A program made the position numbers and the translations under genes. The notes under the pieces were generated by a model that saw only the letters and a list, made by a program, of their open reading frames with translations, made no database searches and was not told the DNA's origin. From assembly GCA_021229015.1 (NCBI GenBank), contig CM037783.1, forward strand, positions 52,337,154 to 52,401,153: a stretch of 64,000 nucleotides of DNA. The letters are read 5' to 3'. This DNA comes from Solen grandis (taxonomy: Eukaryota; Mollusca; Bivalvia; Adapedonta; Solenidae). This document shows positions 24,822-36,040 of this stretch, in pieces. Within the stretch, counting starts at the first letter, position 1, and every line of letters begins with the position of its first letter.

Positions 24822-25650
24822 TACTGTATAGCGGGTATTATCTGCGGGGGTTTTATTTTGGCTTTATTGGCGGAAAATGAAAATGTGCAAAATATAAACA
24901 CTGCTAATACAAACCTCCGTAGTTATAAGTCGCCGCCATATTGTTTACTAAGGGACATTACTCTTATTAAATTGCGATTCGCAACCTAACCTCTGGCGAA
25001 TAAGTTATATATTGCCCTGATCTATGTCGTTTTCTGCCACTGGAAGTCGAGCCGGACGGTTCTAATTCCTTTGCAACACTGTCATTTGCTGCCGTTACTG
25101 CACTGGCTACATTTGAATCAGCAAATTTAGTTGGATCTGGTAATAATATTAATGGTGGCTTTTTTATCTCAAAATTTTCACGTTTCAACCACTTATCCAT
25201 GATACGAATCCCACAGTTTCAAAACCTCAAATGAAATGCAATATCTCAAATTCAACAGTGCAGGTACTGAACATCGCTCAAAACACAACTCGTATACAAA
25301 CACGGGTATTTTTTATTATTAACTGAATACAAATCAATTACAGTTGTATTATTTTTTCAAGTAATCAAACACATTTACCTTAACACCTTTACAAACATTT
25401 ACACCTACTTATACTTGCCCTCTCATTCTGATTTCACATTATTTATATAATCCGATAATCGTCAATTATCATACAGGTAGCGTACCATATACGACTCAGA
25501 CAGACAGAGTTATGTACCTTTGACCATCTTTTACCTGGAGGTTAAAATTTGGCGCTCAGTGTAATTTCCGCCAATATTTAGCATCGCCAATACAAAACGC
25601 TCTTGTTTACGCGAAATTTTTGCCCCGCAGAAATAACCCGCTATACAGTA
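24822..25650. mobile_element. pogo-like (Tc/mariner superfamily) deletion derivative, TA-flanked
   Basis: Ends TACTGTATAGCGGGT and ACCCGCTATACAGTA form a perfect 15-bp inverted repeat including the TA; similarity continues inward (TCTGCGGGG on both sides, then TTGGCGGAAA). TA target duplications fit the Tc/mariner superfamily. A transposase N-terminus is kept on the - strand; the catalytic region is deleted, so the copy is non-autonomous. Confidence 0.75.
24967..25200 (-). pseudogene. N-terminal 77 residues of a pogo-like transposase, truncated
   Basis: The frame starts MDKWLKRENFEIKKPP and reaches GRKRHRSGQYITYSPEVRLR before a stop. The R-K-R-basic stretch followed by Y-x-x-Y-S-P-E-x-R-x-x-I-A is typical of the start of the DNA-binding domain in transposon proteins widespread in marine invertebrates. 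Everything after that helix, including the DDE catalytic core, is absent. The frame starts 450 bases inside the right terminal repeat of its element. It is a relic; binding to the element's ends is only a possibility. Confidence 0.5.
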
Positions 25651-26404
25651 ATATAATTGAATCAAAATGACTATATATAGCCCCTTCTAATTTTGGTGTT
25701 GTACCTCCTCAAACAATAATGAGACTCCTGCAGATTTGTCTTGTTTTGTCCTGTTTGCTGTGAGGCAATATAATAGGGGACTTCCTTGACCAAGTGATTA
25801 TTGTTGCCACTCAAAATTTGCTTGTAAGAGGTCATGCAGTTTGTTCTTTTTGAGTGACCTTGATGCACCCAGTATCTTCCTCAGTCCACTTCTGAAATTC
25901 TGTCTAACAGGCTAAACTGACTAAAATTCGAAAGCAATTCATGGCATTTTTCATTTAATTGTGAGGATGATTACTGAAGTTTATACTGTCTGCATTTCTG
26001 CAGTATAATTATTATGAAAAGAAGATGCCCGGTAACTATGAAACTTGCTCATAGTAAAATTTTCTGATCTTTTTTTACTAAATAATTCCGTTCTGTATAA
26101 GGGCATGTCTAATCTGAGTGGAGGAGAGTTGAGTGAAAATCTAAGATGGTGTTGTATATAATACATATGGATAGTCCAAAGTAATTTGGTAGGACAGGTT
26201 ACACAGTGGACCCCTCCCCCATATACCTGGTGATGCCTTGGGCATCTCCTACACACCTGGGACGGATCTAACAGTACTATCACTCCCTCTGATTACTTGG
26301 GGATACATTATCAGGCTAAATCTCTTGGAGGCTTCCTACCTAGGTTTATATATTTATCACATGAGGTTCTTTGTTTCCCTGTGTAATATAACCATTACAT
26401 ATTT

Positions 26405-27255
26405 TTAGCTCACCTGAGCACTTGTGCTCAAGGTGAGCTTTTGTGACCGCTTTTTGTCCGTGCAATTGCTTGTGAACACTCTACAGACCATAGTTTTGGG
26501 CCAATCTTCATGAAACTTGGTCAGGATTTTTGTCTACATGATATCTTGGATGAGTTCGAAATTGGGTCATGTGGGGAAAAAGGAAGGAAATTAGAAAAAC
26601 CGTGTGAACGCTTTAGAGGCCACAGTTTTAGCCTAATCTTCATAAAATTTGGTCAAGATGTTTGTCTACATTATATTTCAGATGAGTTCGAAAATGGGTT
26701 ATGTGGGGTCAAAAACTAGGTCAACAGGTCTAATATTAATAAAACCTTGTGAACATGCTTGGGGCCACATTTTTGGCCCAATTTTCATGAAACTTTGTCA
26801 GGATGTTCGTCTTTATGCTATGATGGATGAGTTTGACATTGGGTCTTGTTGGGTCAAAAAACTGGGTCACTAGGTCAAATCTTAGAAAATCCTTGTGAAC
26901 ACTCTAGAGGCAACAGTTTTGGCCCAATCCTCATGCAATTTGGTCAGGATGTTTGTCTACATTAAATCTCGCATGAATTCAAAACTGGGCCACATGGGGT
27001 CAAAAAGTAGGTCACCAGGGCAAATTTTAGAAAAATCTTGTGAACTCTCTAGTGGCCTACATTTTGTCCCCGTCTTAATTAAACTTGAAAAGAAAAATGA
27101 CTGCATGAATTCCCAGTTGAGTGCAAATTCAGGTAGGATTAAAATCTAGGTCACTTAGTTAAATGTGCAAAAACACTTTAGATGCCACATTTTTTGTCAT
27201 CATGCCTAACACAGCAATGAGCGACACAGGGCCATCTTGGCCTTCTTGTTTTATA
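26405..27255 (+). repeat. AGCTCACCTGAGC-ended repeat with ~4-6 internal units
   Basis: Starts with a hairpin AGCTCACCTGAGCACTTG / GTGCTCAAGGTGAGCT. Then about every 120-150 bases recur GTGAACACTCTAGAGGC, TTTTGGCCCAATCTTCATG, AAACTTGGTCAGGATG, TTGTCTACAT and GGGTCAAAAACTAGGTCA. Ends GGGCCATCTTGGCCTTCTTG. The frames within it are repeat artefacts. Confidence 0.7.
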
Positions 27256-27481
27256 TTCAACATGCATAATATAACATCATTTAACCACATACAATTTATA
27301 GGATAAAAACAACTTGCAAAAATGTGACATTATTATTCCGTTTAATCTCAGCATTTAAAGTCATGTGTAAAAAGAATCAGCAGAGCCTCACTTTTTACCA
27401 TTTTCTTGTTAAACTTGTTTAATAAAATTTTATATTATATCACAAATTTAACTCATGTGAGATCCTATATACATGTGTGTG

Positions 27482-27499
27482 TATATATATATATATATA
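27482..27499 (+). repeat. TA microsatellite
   Basis: Nine TA units. Confidence 0.85.
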
Positions 27500-28303
27500 A
27501 TCGGCAAGAATGGTTTGGAATCAATATTCTATATCAGACAATTTTCAAAAGAAACCTTATCATCAGTACTTATATAGAAGTTTTAAATGATCATGTGACA
27601 GATCTGGTGCAGTAATATAATTTCTGTAACACCTGAGGAATGTAGTTTGAATTATTGATATTTAAATTGTGTGATATTATGACTTTGGAATGTCTTTAAT
27701 ATTTAAAGGAAATAATTTTAGGTTCTCATTTTGCTGGATGGGAAAGGCTAGAAAAATATTACATTAGCTGCCAATCAGACATATTACTTTTTTTCAAGAT
27801 AGTAAAGAAGCACTTACCGATATAGCAGGGAAATAAAAGTAGGCTCATTATTAAAGCTGGATATATATATAATCATATATGTACAAATTGTATAAATATA
27901 TACGTATATATCGCTTATGCATTTATTATAGTGCAGGCTGTATCACTTGATTCTTTTTCAAGATTACTGTAATCACATATTGGGAATGATTTGTAATTGA
28001 TTGGATTATGGGCCAGTCTTCTTATTTTTTGTCTGGAAGAAGTATGGCTGAAAAAAAAAAAAGTGTCTATTTATGGTAAGGTGTAGTTATGTTTTAAAAA
28101 TAATATTTTGTATCTTTCTGTATTGTTTTTACATTAAAGTGTTGCTGTTTTTGTTATCTTCATGGAGATTAATATAAAAACTACCATTGCATCCTGAAAC
28201 AATTCAGAATGTTCAGTGTAATCTGCAAACTAATCAAGTTTTACACAGTTATCTGCTCTTGTCTCGTTAAGATGAATTAGTGCCACAGTAGGAAAAGAAC
28301 ACT

Positions 28304-28720
28304 TTAACCCTTTACCTTATTAATATTTATGTACAAGTATATCACTTTATGAATATTAATTGACTGAACTTAAAAATGGTATATGCAGTAGTATTTTTTT
28401 TTTGTTGCAATGCAGACTAGAATCTGAACTACAATTTTGTATGAGAAAACAGAGGAGACCCTGATCAGAATCAGACAGCTCCTTTAACCCTTTCCCTCAT
28501 AGAGGAAACCATGAAAAGACCTCGCAGTAACTCGCAGGCTGATCAGGTTTTATGCTGTTCGCTGCTCCTCAGTGGTCTGGATATGAGGACTTTATAATTA
28601 AATTTGGTAAGGTTTAAGTGTGGTTTTCTGCAGATCAGGCTTTATGTGGTACCTATTGAGTGCGTCAAAATGAGTCTATATGAGGGAAAGGGTTAAGAGT
28701 TGTCTGATCCTGCCAATACA
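28304..28720 (+). mobile_element. MITE-B copy split by MITE-A copy 5
   Basis: TTAACCCTTTACCTTATTAA start at 28304, core GAATATTAATTGACTGAACT and AACAGAGGAGACCCTGATCA, then CAGACAGCTCCT. The following block GAGTTGTCTGATCCTGCC resumes at 28697 after the inserted element. Confidence 0.6.
28484..28696 (+). mobile_element. MITE-A copy 5, left palindrome arm deleted
   Basis: Both TTAA-ended terminal repeats are present. The sequence jumps from AAAAGACC straight to TCGCAGTAACTCGCAGG, removing the left arm of the palindrome only. Confidence 0.85.
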
Positions 28721-29164
28721 TCAATATAAGTCTAAATAAAAGTCTATAATGATGTAAAAGGATGATTATATCAAGATGTTCCAATGTCCAAATGATGAAG
28801 CTAATTGTGATTCTGGACCTTACTGTTTTAGGTTTGAATTCTGCTGGTCTGTAATGAAATTCCAAGGTAGAAAAAAAATGGAAGTAACCTTAGACTTTCT
28901 AGAGAAGATTAAAACAGCAAAAAATTGTTTCCCAATTAAAGTAAAAGAAGTATTAATCTCATCTAAATGCACTTTATATTGATTTTAGTTGTTACAACAT
29001 CTGACATTGCAATGCTGGTTTCCATGGCACAAGACAGTAACCACAAGTAGCTAATGATGATATTTGGTAGCCCCTTAAGACTTAGTATGTACAGGATATC
29101 AGGAATATAACTTATGCATCCAGTAGGTTTATAGTTTCATCTTCTTAATTTTATGTCAGTTTTG

Positions 29165-29300
29165 AAAACAAGTTTTTGAAACTTAGGCTAGTTCCTCTCA
29201 ATTGTTCCTGGGTTGGACCGGTACTTTTGGAATGGGGTTCAATCCCACAACCTTCAGATCTGCAATCAGATATGATACCTCTAGACCACTATGTCCCTTA
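29165..29300 (-). mobile_element. SINE-3 copy
   Basis: GTTCCTGGGTTGGACCGGTA, B-box complement GGGGTTCAATCCC, and a tRNA-like head ACCTCTAGACCACTATGTCCC. Confidence 0.6.
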
Positions 29301-29880
29301 ATGCAACCAGTATTAAAGCAGAGCAGCCTGCAAATGACAAGATTTTACACTAATACTACTCCTCAGTACCACAGAAGGGGTCGATCCTTTTCAAAATGAC
29401 TGATATTATATCATTGGGATGTTAAACCCAAGCAAACAAAACCAGAAAGGAACACTTTCAAACCCATTTAAAAAAGAATGAAATTCTGTTTGATTTACTA
29501 TTTAGCGCAATGGTGGTACAACATACCCTGTAATCAGTGATGAGATGATGTGATAGGCCACAGTGTAACTAAGTGCAGGATTATAGATCTGGGAACATCC
29601 AGTCATGTGCACCAACCTGCAAATTGTTTGCTTTCTTGTATTGAAACTTTTACAATTGGTTGACCGACAGGGAAGAAAAGACTGCTGCTATACCTTTGCA
29701 TGTTGTTCTTTGTTTACATTTGCTTTAAATGTCAATAGCTGCAGAAAATAGCAGTTGTTTATAGCTTGTAGTCATGGGGTTGTCTAAAAATTTCTTTGAC
29801 AAGCCAACTGAATGTATATTGACTAGCTTTGGGAATCTACTATGGTAGCTGCTTTGAATTATGACTCATATGTCATTTTA

Positions 29881-30161
29881 GTCCCCTACTACTGGTGTTT
29901 ACACTGGAGGGGACTATAGGTTTGTCCTCCATCTCTCTGTCCGTCTGTCTGTCCGGAAATCTGGATCCTGCCATAACTTAAAAATTGTTGAAGATAATAT
30001 TATGAAACTTGGTATATGAATAGATGGCAGTATGGAGATTCTACACATCACTTTGTTTTTTTCTTGGACCAAAATTCTGGTTGCTATGGTAACAGAAAAA
30101 TTATGCACCTCACCAGTAGGGGACTTATGTGTTGCATGCAACATGAGTTACTTGTTTTTCA
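29881..30161 (+). repeat. Repeat family E copy 2
   Basis: GTCCCCTAC at 29881 and GTAGGGGAC at 30116-30124 form a 9-bp inverted pair. The body matches the copy at 20230 nearly throughout. Confidence 0.65.
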
Positions 30162-30186
30162 AGTAGTTTTGTTATCTTTTTAACTG

Positions 30187-30376
30187 ATAACCCTTTCCCT
30201 CATAGAGGACACCATGAAAAGACCTATGCGAACAGCATAAAACCAGATCAGCCTGCGAGTAAATGAGGATTTTACAATTAAATTTGGTAAGGTTTAACTG
30301 TGGTTTTCTGCAGATCAGGCTTTATGTGGTACCTATTGAGTACGTCAAAATGAGTCTATATGAGGGAAAGGGATAA
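30187..30376 (+). mobile_element. MITE-A copy 6, right palindrome arm deleted
   Basis: ATAA-CCCTTTCCCTCAT start and ATGAGGGAAAGGG-ATAA end. The sequence jumps from CCTGCGAGTAA to ATGAGGATTTTAC, removing the right arm only. Confidence 0.8.
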
Positions 30377-30440
30377 TCATATGCTACTAGATTTTAGATG
30401 CTGACTGCTGATCACTTGAATTCAACATAATGCTTTGCAT

Positions 30441-30460
30441 TGTGTGTGTGTGTGTGTGTG
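30441..30460 (+). repeat. TG microsatellite
   Basis: Ten TG units followed by a G-rich end. Confidence 0.9.
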
Positions 30461-31416
30461 GGTGGGGGTTACATACATGTAGTATGTATTACTTTTTTGC
30501 AGCTCCATGTAAATGCAATTTTATTTTGAATTTTTGAATTTTTTCACCTAAATAATGTACTGCAATTTTCAAGCAGTCTTTTTCCCTTTTAGAAAATGTG
30601 TCTTTTTGTACAGTTACAGTTGTGAAACTGAAAGGGGAAAGCAAAAGAAATGTTTGCATTTGGAACCTTTCCCTGTAATTAGAAAAGAACTTCACTGCAC
30701 TGTTTAACAACAGGATGTGCTGAATGCATTTCCTGAAAAATGGCGAAAAATTTGCATCAGAAAATTATGCCCTGACAAGGAAATGCTGAATTTTACAAAT
30801 TAAGATGCTCAAACAATGTTTTATCTTGAGGGCTTCTTTATCGTAATTATGTATCACTGCTTGGCAGTTACAAAATATCCTGTGGCTCCTGAAATCCCTG
30901 TTTTCTTTGGTATAAAATGAAGTATGGGCATAAAGCAATGAAGTTTAATTTGCATGAAATTGTCTTCAATATTTCTTGAAGCAAATCTTAGCACCTCTGG
31001 CCGAGTATTTTGGTCCTACCTGGAAACTGTTGACAGGATAAAAAATGTCAAGGCTGGCTGTTTTCAGGATTTGTTTAGTTGTCCCAACATTGATCTCTGC
31101 AGGTTTTCCATGTAATTTGATTGACTCTCAGACAGTCCTAAAGGATTTAACTGATAGCTCTGTATTTTGTAGATATTTTTTTTTTATTTACTTGGCTTCT
31201 CCACTCTTTACAGTTCAGATTTTTCTTTTTATATATTTTTTTTTGTTTTTTTTTGCTTTTTTGCTTTTTTAGCCAGGTATTCAATGAATATTCTAATAAC
31301 TGGTTATTAGAGTTGGGAATGTCGTTGGGCTGGCAGATTTGTCAAACATTTTCTTTCCATCAAATATCTCCAGTTAGAATAGAGATACAGTTTTCATACT
31401 TGGTAGGTACGATTAC

Positions 31417-31615
31417 CTTATGGAAAAAGGAAGATTGGGATTCATTTTCAGGGTCACTATTACTAAAGATAGATTTTTCATTTCTGTCAAAGAACTTCTT
31501 TTAGGAGTCAGGTATGATGATCAGATATTGTAGATAGATACCTTATGGGAAAAGGAAGATTGGGATTGATTTTCAGGTCAATAGGGTGAAGGTTACTGTT
31601 AGTAAAAATAGTTTT
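31417..31615 (+). repeat. Local ~75-bp tandem duplication before exon 2
   Basis: ACCTTATGGAAAAAGGAAGATTGGGATT...TTTTCAGG recurs about 122 bases later as ACCTTATGGG.AAAGGAAGATTGGGATT...TTTTCAGG, followed in each case by GTTACT/CACTATTACTAAA-like text. Confidence 0.7.
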
Positions 31616-31627
31616 GCTAGCCTAGGG

Positions 31628-31725
31628 TCTTTCATGGCCTTCCCGGTGCATATTACTGGTCCAACCCTGGAACCATTGAGAGAGATTAGTATTTATAAGT
31701 TGTAAGTATTTGTTTCCAAATTGAT
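31628..31725 (+). mobile_element. SINE-3 fragment
   Basis: CATGGCCTTCCCGGTGCAT, TACTGGTCCAACCCTGGAAC, ending TTTGTTTCCAAATTGA; tRNA head lost. Confidence 0.5.
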
Positions 31726-31881
31726 TTTTACTAAGCACTAACATTATAAAACCTTATCAGCCTACTTGTCCGAGCCTGTCTGATCAGGTTTGTTATTACT
31801 GGTTGCATTAGATATTTGCTTGAAAGTCCTCCTGCTGTAAAAGTTTGAAGAGTTATTCAGTGTTCTCTATGTGTGTTTCAG

Positions 31882-32023
31882 ACATCTGGAGTCTGGGTGT
31901 GATCCTGTACATGCTGGTATGCGGGGAACCACCTTTCCAGGAGGCCAATGACAGCGAGACCCTCACCATGATCATGGACTGTAAATACAAGTTCCCACCC
32001 CACGTCTCCCAGCCCTGTAGACA
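31882..32023 (+). CDS. SNRK: SNRK exon 2: kinase C-lobe ([12 protein letters not shown] segment)
   Basis: The exon encodes the last two bases of D214 through R260 plus two bases of Q261. Acceptor GTTTCAG ends at 31881; donor GTAAGTA starts at 32024. The peptide contains [15 protein letters not shown], then [20 protein letters not shown], closely matching vertebrate SNRK and covering helices F and G of the kinase C-lobe. The aspartate at 214, split by the intron, is the invariant helix-F residue of protein kinases. The exon is GC-richer than its flanks. A partial local duplication lies about 270-465 bp upstream of its acceptor. Confidence 0.96.
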
Positions 32024-34077
32024 GTAAGTATCGGCATACTGACCTCCACTCCATGTTTACCACAGGAACTGACCCTTTATAGTGTTTTTGAACTTGTCTG
32101 ACCAGTTTATGAGCTTCTAGGATTGTTTGATGTATGTTAGTCGTCTGTCAGACATCCAGAATTAGTTTGTTTACTCTAGCATCTTCGTTTCTTAAGCACT
32201 CTTGATAAAACTTGAAGACAATGTCATGGTCATAATATCTCAGTAAAGTCAAGAGTAATTGCCCCTTGATATAATAAAAAAAAAAATTAAAGTTTTAATT
32301 GACTTTGTTTACATTAAAGCTAGCTAGCATTTTTGAAGCTATAATTGCCAGTCTTTGAGATGATGTTTATGATCATAATCTCTTGGCTAGAATGGGTTAT
32401 GACTGATATTGGACCACTAAGTCAGGAATGACAACACTTGAGAGGCAGTGGTATTCACGGACAGGATATGATCTTAACCCTTTTGTATATTGATTTTTGG
32501 ACTGTGTGTTCATCCGTGTGTCATTCCTCTGGTTTACCTTTGCATTTAAGTTGGTTTTTTTTTCAAAGAAGATGACTTCTTATCAAACTAAGTACACATG
32601 TACATCATGAAATGATCTATTTAATACTTACGCAAATTAATGGCTTTGACCTATATTTCAGAGTTGGATGAACATGGTAAAATTGGTTGTTTGGCATTTG
32701 CGTTTGGATGAAAATGACTTCACATCTTCCTGAAACTTGACATACATGACTGTACATAATGATATGGATTTTTTTTTTCCAGTAGTATTTATTTATTAAT
32801 TTTATGGCTATGACCTTATACAATTAGTTATTCTGCTCCAGGTTTACCTCTGTGTTTAAGCTTCTTATCTATAACGGTAGCTTTACATCATCATGAAATT
32901 TGTACAAAAGTACATCATTATATAAACCTTTAAAGATACAAGGAAATATTTGGTTCTGACTATATCCTGGCTGGGCATTAGTGTCTCAGATATATATATA
33001 TATATATATATAAAACACAGAAGTGATAAGAAAACAATCCCATCTGTAACATACATCATTCATTTATTATTCTTTTAAAGCCTTTGTGTAGTAATGGTTT
33101 AGTCATTTAGTTTCACTTTTAACTGATGCAGGTTTTCAAATTGTTCACATACATGTAGTCTCACATTCTGCATTGTTTTCTTTCTCAGAGCCATTTAAAA
33201 ATGTTTCTTGTTTAAGACCTCTTTCTGTAACAGTTTTTTATGGCAGGGTTAACAATAGTACACAAGCAGTTTTGTTTTCTTCCGTATTTTTATCAGTAAC
33301 GAAACTGGTGCACTAATGTGTATTTGTTTGAAAGGATACATATTTGTTTGATGTCATTGTTCTAATTGTTAAGATTTTTCTTTTGATGCAGCCTCACTAT
33401 CAGGCATATTAAAAAACAGTCTTAATTAAGAATCCACCAAATGAAAATAATTGAACAGTCAGCATCTGCTTCCTACAGACTCAAGCCAGCATTGTTTGAT
33501 TTGCCCAGTAACCCTTTGGAGTTACATTGGGACATCAACCAAAGCTATCTTACTTGGTAAAAAACAATAACAAATAAATCATTCAAATTGGTGTTGCTTT
33601 ATATGTTACACCACCATTGAACAACATCCTCTTTCACAGCAATATTTTTGTTCAACTTTTCTAATTGTGCTTTTGTATATAAAGGTTGTACTGTGAAACA
33701 GTGAAGAGATTACAATGCCCACTATTGTATCTTGGCTCCCAACATAGTGCAGTCTGAATCATGAAACCCATATATCCTCCATTGAAAGCCAGAATGGTTC
33801 ATCAGAATATATAAAAAGATGGTTGTTGACCCCCTCTGGCTTTTAATGGAAGCTACCTTTAATTTGTTAATAGATCTATCATAGAAGTACTTTCTCATGC
33901 ATACATGTCTTAATAGTCTGGTTATGGTGAATCAATTGTTTTCATTCAGTTTCTGTGCTGTCAATGAAAATGCGACCTCAAGGTTTGGACCCCAAATACA
34001 GTGTATGTTGGATCTGCATAGTGTAATTTATGTTTTGAAAGTTACTCAGTAACCCCACATGTTTCGCATTCTCACAG
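32024..34077 (+). other. SNRK intron 2 (2.1 kb)
   Basis: GT-AG intron, phase 2. 32150-32430 contains diverged copies of the family that also occupies 2.1-4.3 kb (segments such as tgtttactctagcatcttc). A TA run lies at 32990-33012. Nothing else was recognised. Confidence 0.85.
32990..33012 (+). repeat. TA microsatellite
   Basis: About eleven TA units. Confidence 0.85.
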
Positions 34078-34287
34078 ATTGATATCCCTGATGCTACGAC
34101 GAGAGCCCGGTCACCGTGCCAACCTGGGTGAGATCGAGACCCATGAGTGGCTGAAGCAGGGAGCGGAGGATGTCCCTCACTACCACATGCCCCTCATCTC
34201 AAGGGAACAAGTCTCAGAGGAGGACCATATATACGTCATCGAGAAAATGGTCGAGGGTTGCATAGCCACGAAGGAGGAGGTCCTACA
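34078..34287 (+). CDS. SNRK: SNRK exon 3: end of kinase domain and first half of UBA-like segment
   Basis: The exon is 210 nt and carries the third base of Q261, codons 262-330 and two bases of Q331. Acceptor TCTCACAG ends at 34077; donor GTAAGT starts at 34288. LISLMLRREPGHRANLGEIETHEWL is the terminal kinase helix region: the arginine at 274 is the conserved subdomain XI arginine, and HEWL (283-286) closes the domain. SEEDHIYVIEKMVEGCIATKEEVLQ begins the UBA-like segment that follows the kinase domain in SNRK and other AMPK-related kinases. There this segment influences kinase conformation and LKB1 activation. The length is a multiple of three with matching phases, so skipping would keep the frame but delete part of both domains. 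Confidence 0.96.
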
Positions 34288-34363
34288 GTAAGTTCCCCAT
34301 ACTGACTAATGTCCCAATGGTTCCCCTTCTTGAATCAATACTTTTTTTATATCATTTACCCTT

Positions 34364-34673
34364 TGCGTCCCAGTTGGCCAAATGGTTAGAGCATCTGCCT
34401 CGGGAGTGGGTGCTTGTGGGTTTGATCCCCAGCCACAATATACCAAACTCATAAAAAATGGTACTGGTATAGTTTCCTTGCTTGGCGCTCTGCCTATAAG
34501 GGTAGTAGTTCCAGGACTGGTTGGCCCGGTCTCAGAATAATGTGACTAGGTGTGATGTCATGCCACATGTCTACAGCGTGATACTGCAGTGTGGCAGCAC
34601 TATATCTGCCTCAAGTAGAAAGTCTCCAAGTGACTGAAATACTGTCTTTTGGGTGTCCAACTCAATAAACGAA
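34364..34673 (+). mobile_element. SINE-1 copy, best-preserved
   Basis: Head GCGTCCCAGTTGGCCAAATG, GTTAGAGCATCTGCCTCGGG, B-box GGGTTTGATCCCC; body CCAGGACTGGTTGGCCC, TGATACTGCAGTGTGGCAGC; tail AAGTGACTGAAATACTGTC and AATAAACGAAC. A- and B-box spacing fits an internal RNA polymerase III promoter of tRNA origin. Confidence 0.75.
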
Positions 34674-35860
34674 CATAAGTTTAGTTAATCAATATTCATC
34701 ATCATAAATTCATGAGGTAAAAGGTTAGCATGTGTAAAGTAGGCATAAGGTCAGAGTATCTTGTTATGTTTCTGCTGATCACTCTGTACTGTACTCTACC
34801 CCATCAGGTAAAGCTAGAACATATTTTCCTAAATAGACCGGAATTTCTTGCAGGCCATATTTGGTGTTATGTTTGTTACACAAGAGGGAAGAAAGATCTT
34901 AATAAAGTATGAAGTCTGGTCTTAGAATAGACTTCACTTTATAACCAATCCTAGTATGCTTAATGTTATCATACTCAACTTCTGTTTAAGTGTAATGATG
35001 CACTTCGAATGCTCCCTTTTGAATATCAGTTCTCTGAAACTTAAAGAATTGCAATTTGCAATAAAAAGACTCTCTCTTGCAACAAAATATACTGTGCTGT
35101 GCATATCTTTGGAGATTTGACATGGGTCATAAATTTATTTTGGTTTCTGAGTGAACATTGAAACTTGAAAGTTCATCCTGAAAATTCTGTGAGTACACTT
35201 CGGTAAAGTCTGCCATGTAAGACATATTATATTGGTTCCATGGAAGAAATTGATATGAACCAAAGGTTTATGAGAGTCGTCTCTCACAGACTGTATTAAC
35301 TTCTTCAAACTGGTTTGTGTTTCCTGAAATGCTAGCTGGAAGAATTCTACTTGGTTTATTTGAATGTCAACGTAACTGACTTTTTCTCTTTTTTTTTTCT
35401 TTTTTTTCTTTGTGTCTGTAAAATTATCATTTTATTTTGAAATTTGTATGTATAGAAGTATCACAGATACATAGGTCACATTTTTCCGCGTTCTTTAGGC
35501 ACATTAGAATTAACTGGGCTCCTAGGAATATCAAACCTGCATCCCAGGATTCAAGGCTACTCGTTTTTTTTTTCTTCTTTCTTTCTATCAAAATTGTTGC
35601 TGCTATTTTTCAAAAATACTTTTGACTGGTTATTTCTTTTTAAAAACATGCAGGACTGGTGTTTTTATATGACAAAGGCACACAACTCGTAATAATGCAA
35701 GTTGGAATATCATTCTCAGTGATTGGACCAGGACTAACAAATGTTTTGATTATAATGTAAAATCCCTATGTATATATATATACATCATTATGACTTTAGG
35801 ACTTTAACATTTCAATACTGTATCCACACAGATTCTGAAACCAGCTCTACCTCATATCTA

Positions 35861-36040
35861 GATTTGTTTTGACACATTGACAAACAGAGTGTCTGATCTG
35901 GTTTTCTCATACAATATTGTAGCTCAGATTCTACGTGGCCTGCATTGCATAAAAAATTGGTTTCATTTACCATCTAAAGTTCAGTACTTTAATAATTTTC
36001 AATTTATGAATTTAGAAATGAATATTCATGAGGTAAAAGT
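35861..36040 (-). repeat. MITE-B copy (reverse)
   Basis: CAAACAGAGTGTCTGATCTGG, CTCATACAATATTGTAGCTC, AGATTCTACGTGGCCTGCAT and ATGAATATTCATGAGGTAAA are the reverse of the family-B core. Confidence 0.5.

Larger units (their letters stand above)
6107..31881 (+). other. SNRK intron 1 (25.8 kb)
   Basis: GT-AG intron, phase 1. Outside the listed repeats I see nothing codable: the stretches 7.1-9.5, 9.8-11.6, 11.9-13.3, 13.7-15.1, 15.4-17.1, 17.3-18.7, 21.2-21.9, 25.7-26.4, 27.3-28.3 and 30.4-31.4 kb have only short random frames, poly-A/T runs and simple repeats. Confidence 0.85.

Noticed and set aside
26510..27149. Three adjacent frames sharing CLHDI/VCLHYI-like phrases
   Set aside because: The similarity comes from DNA-level repeat units in the AGCTCACC-ended element, not from a protein family.
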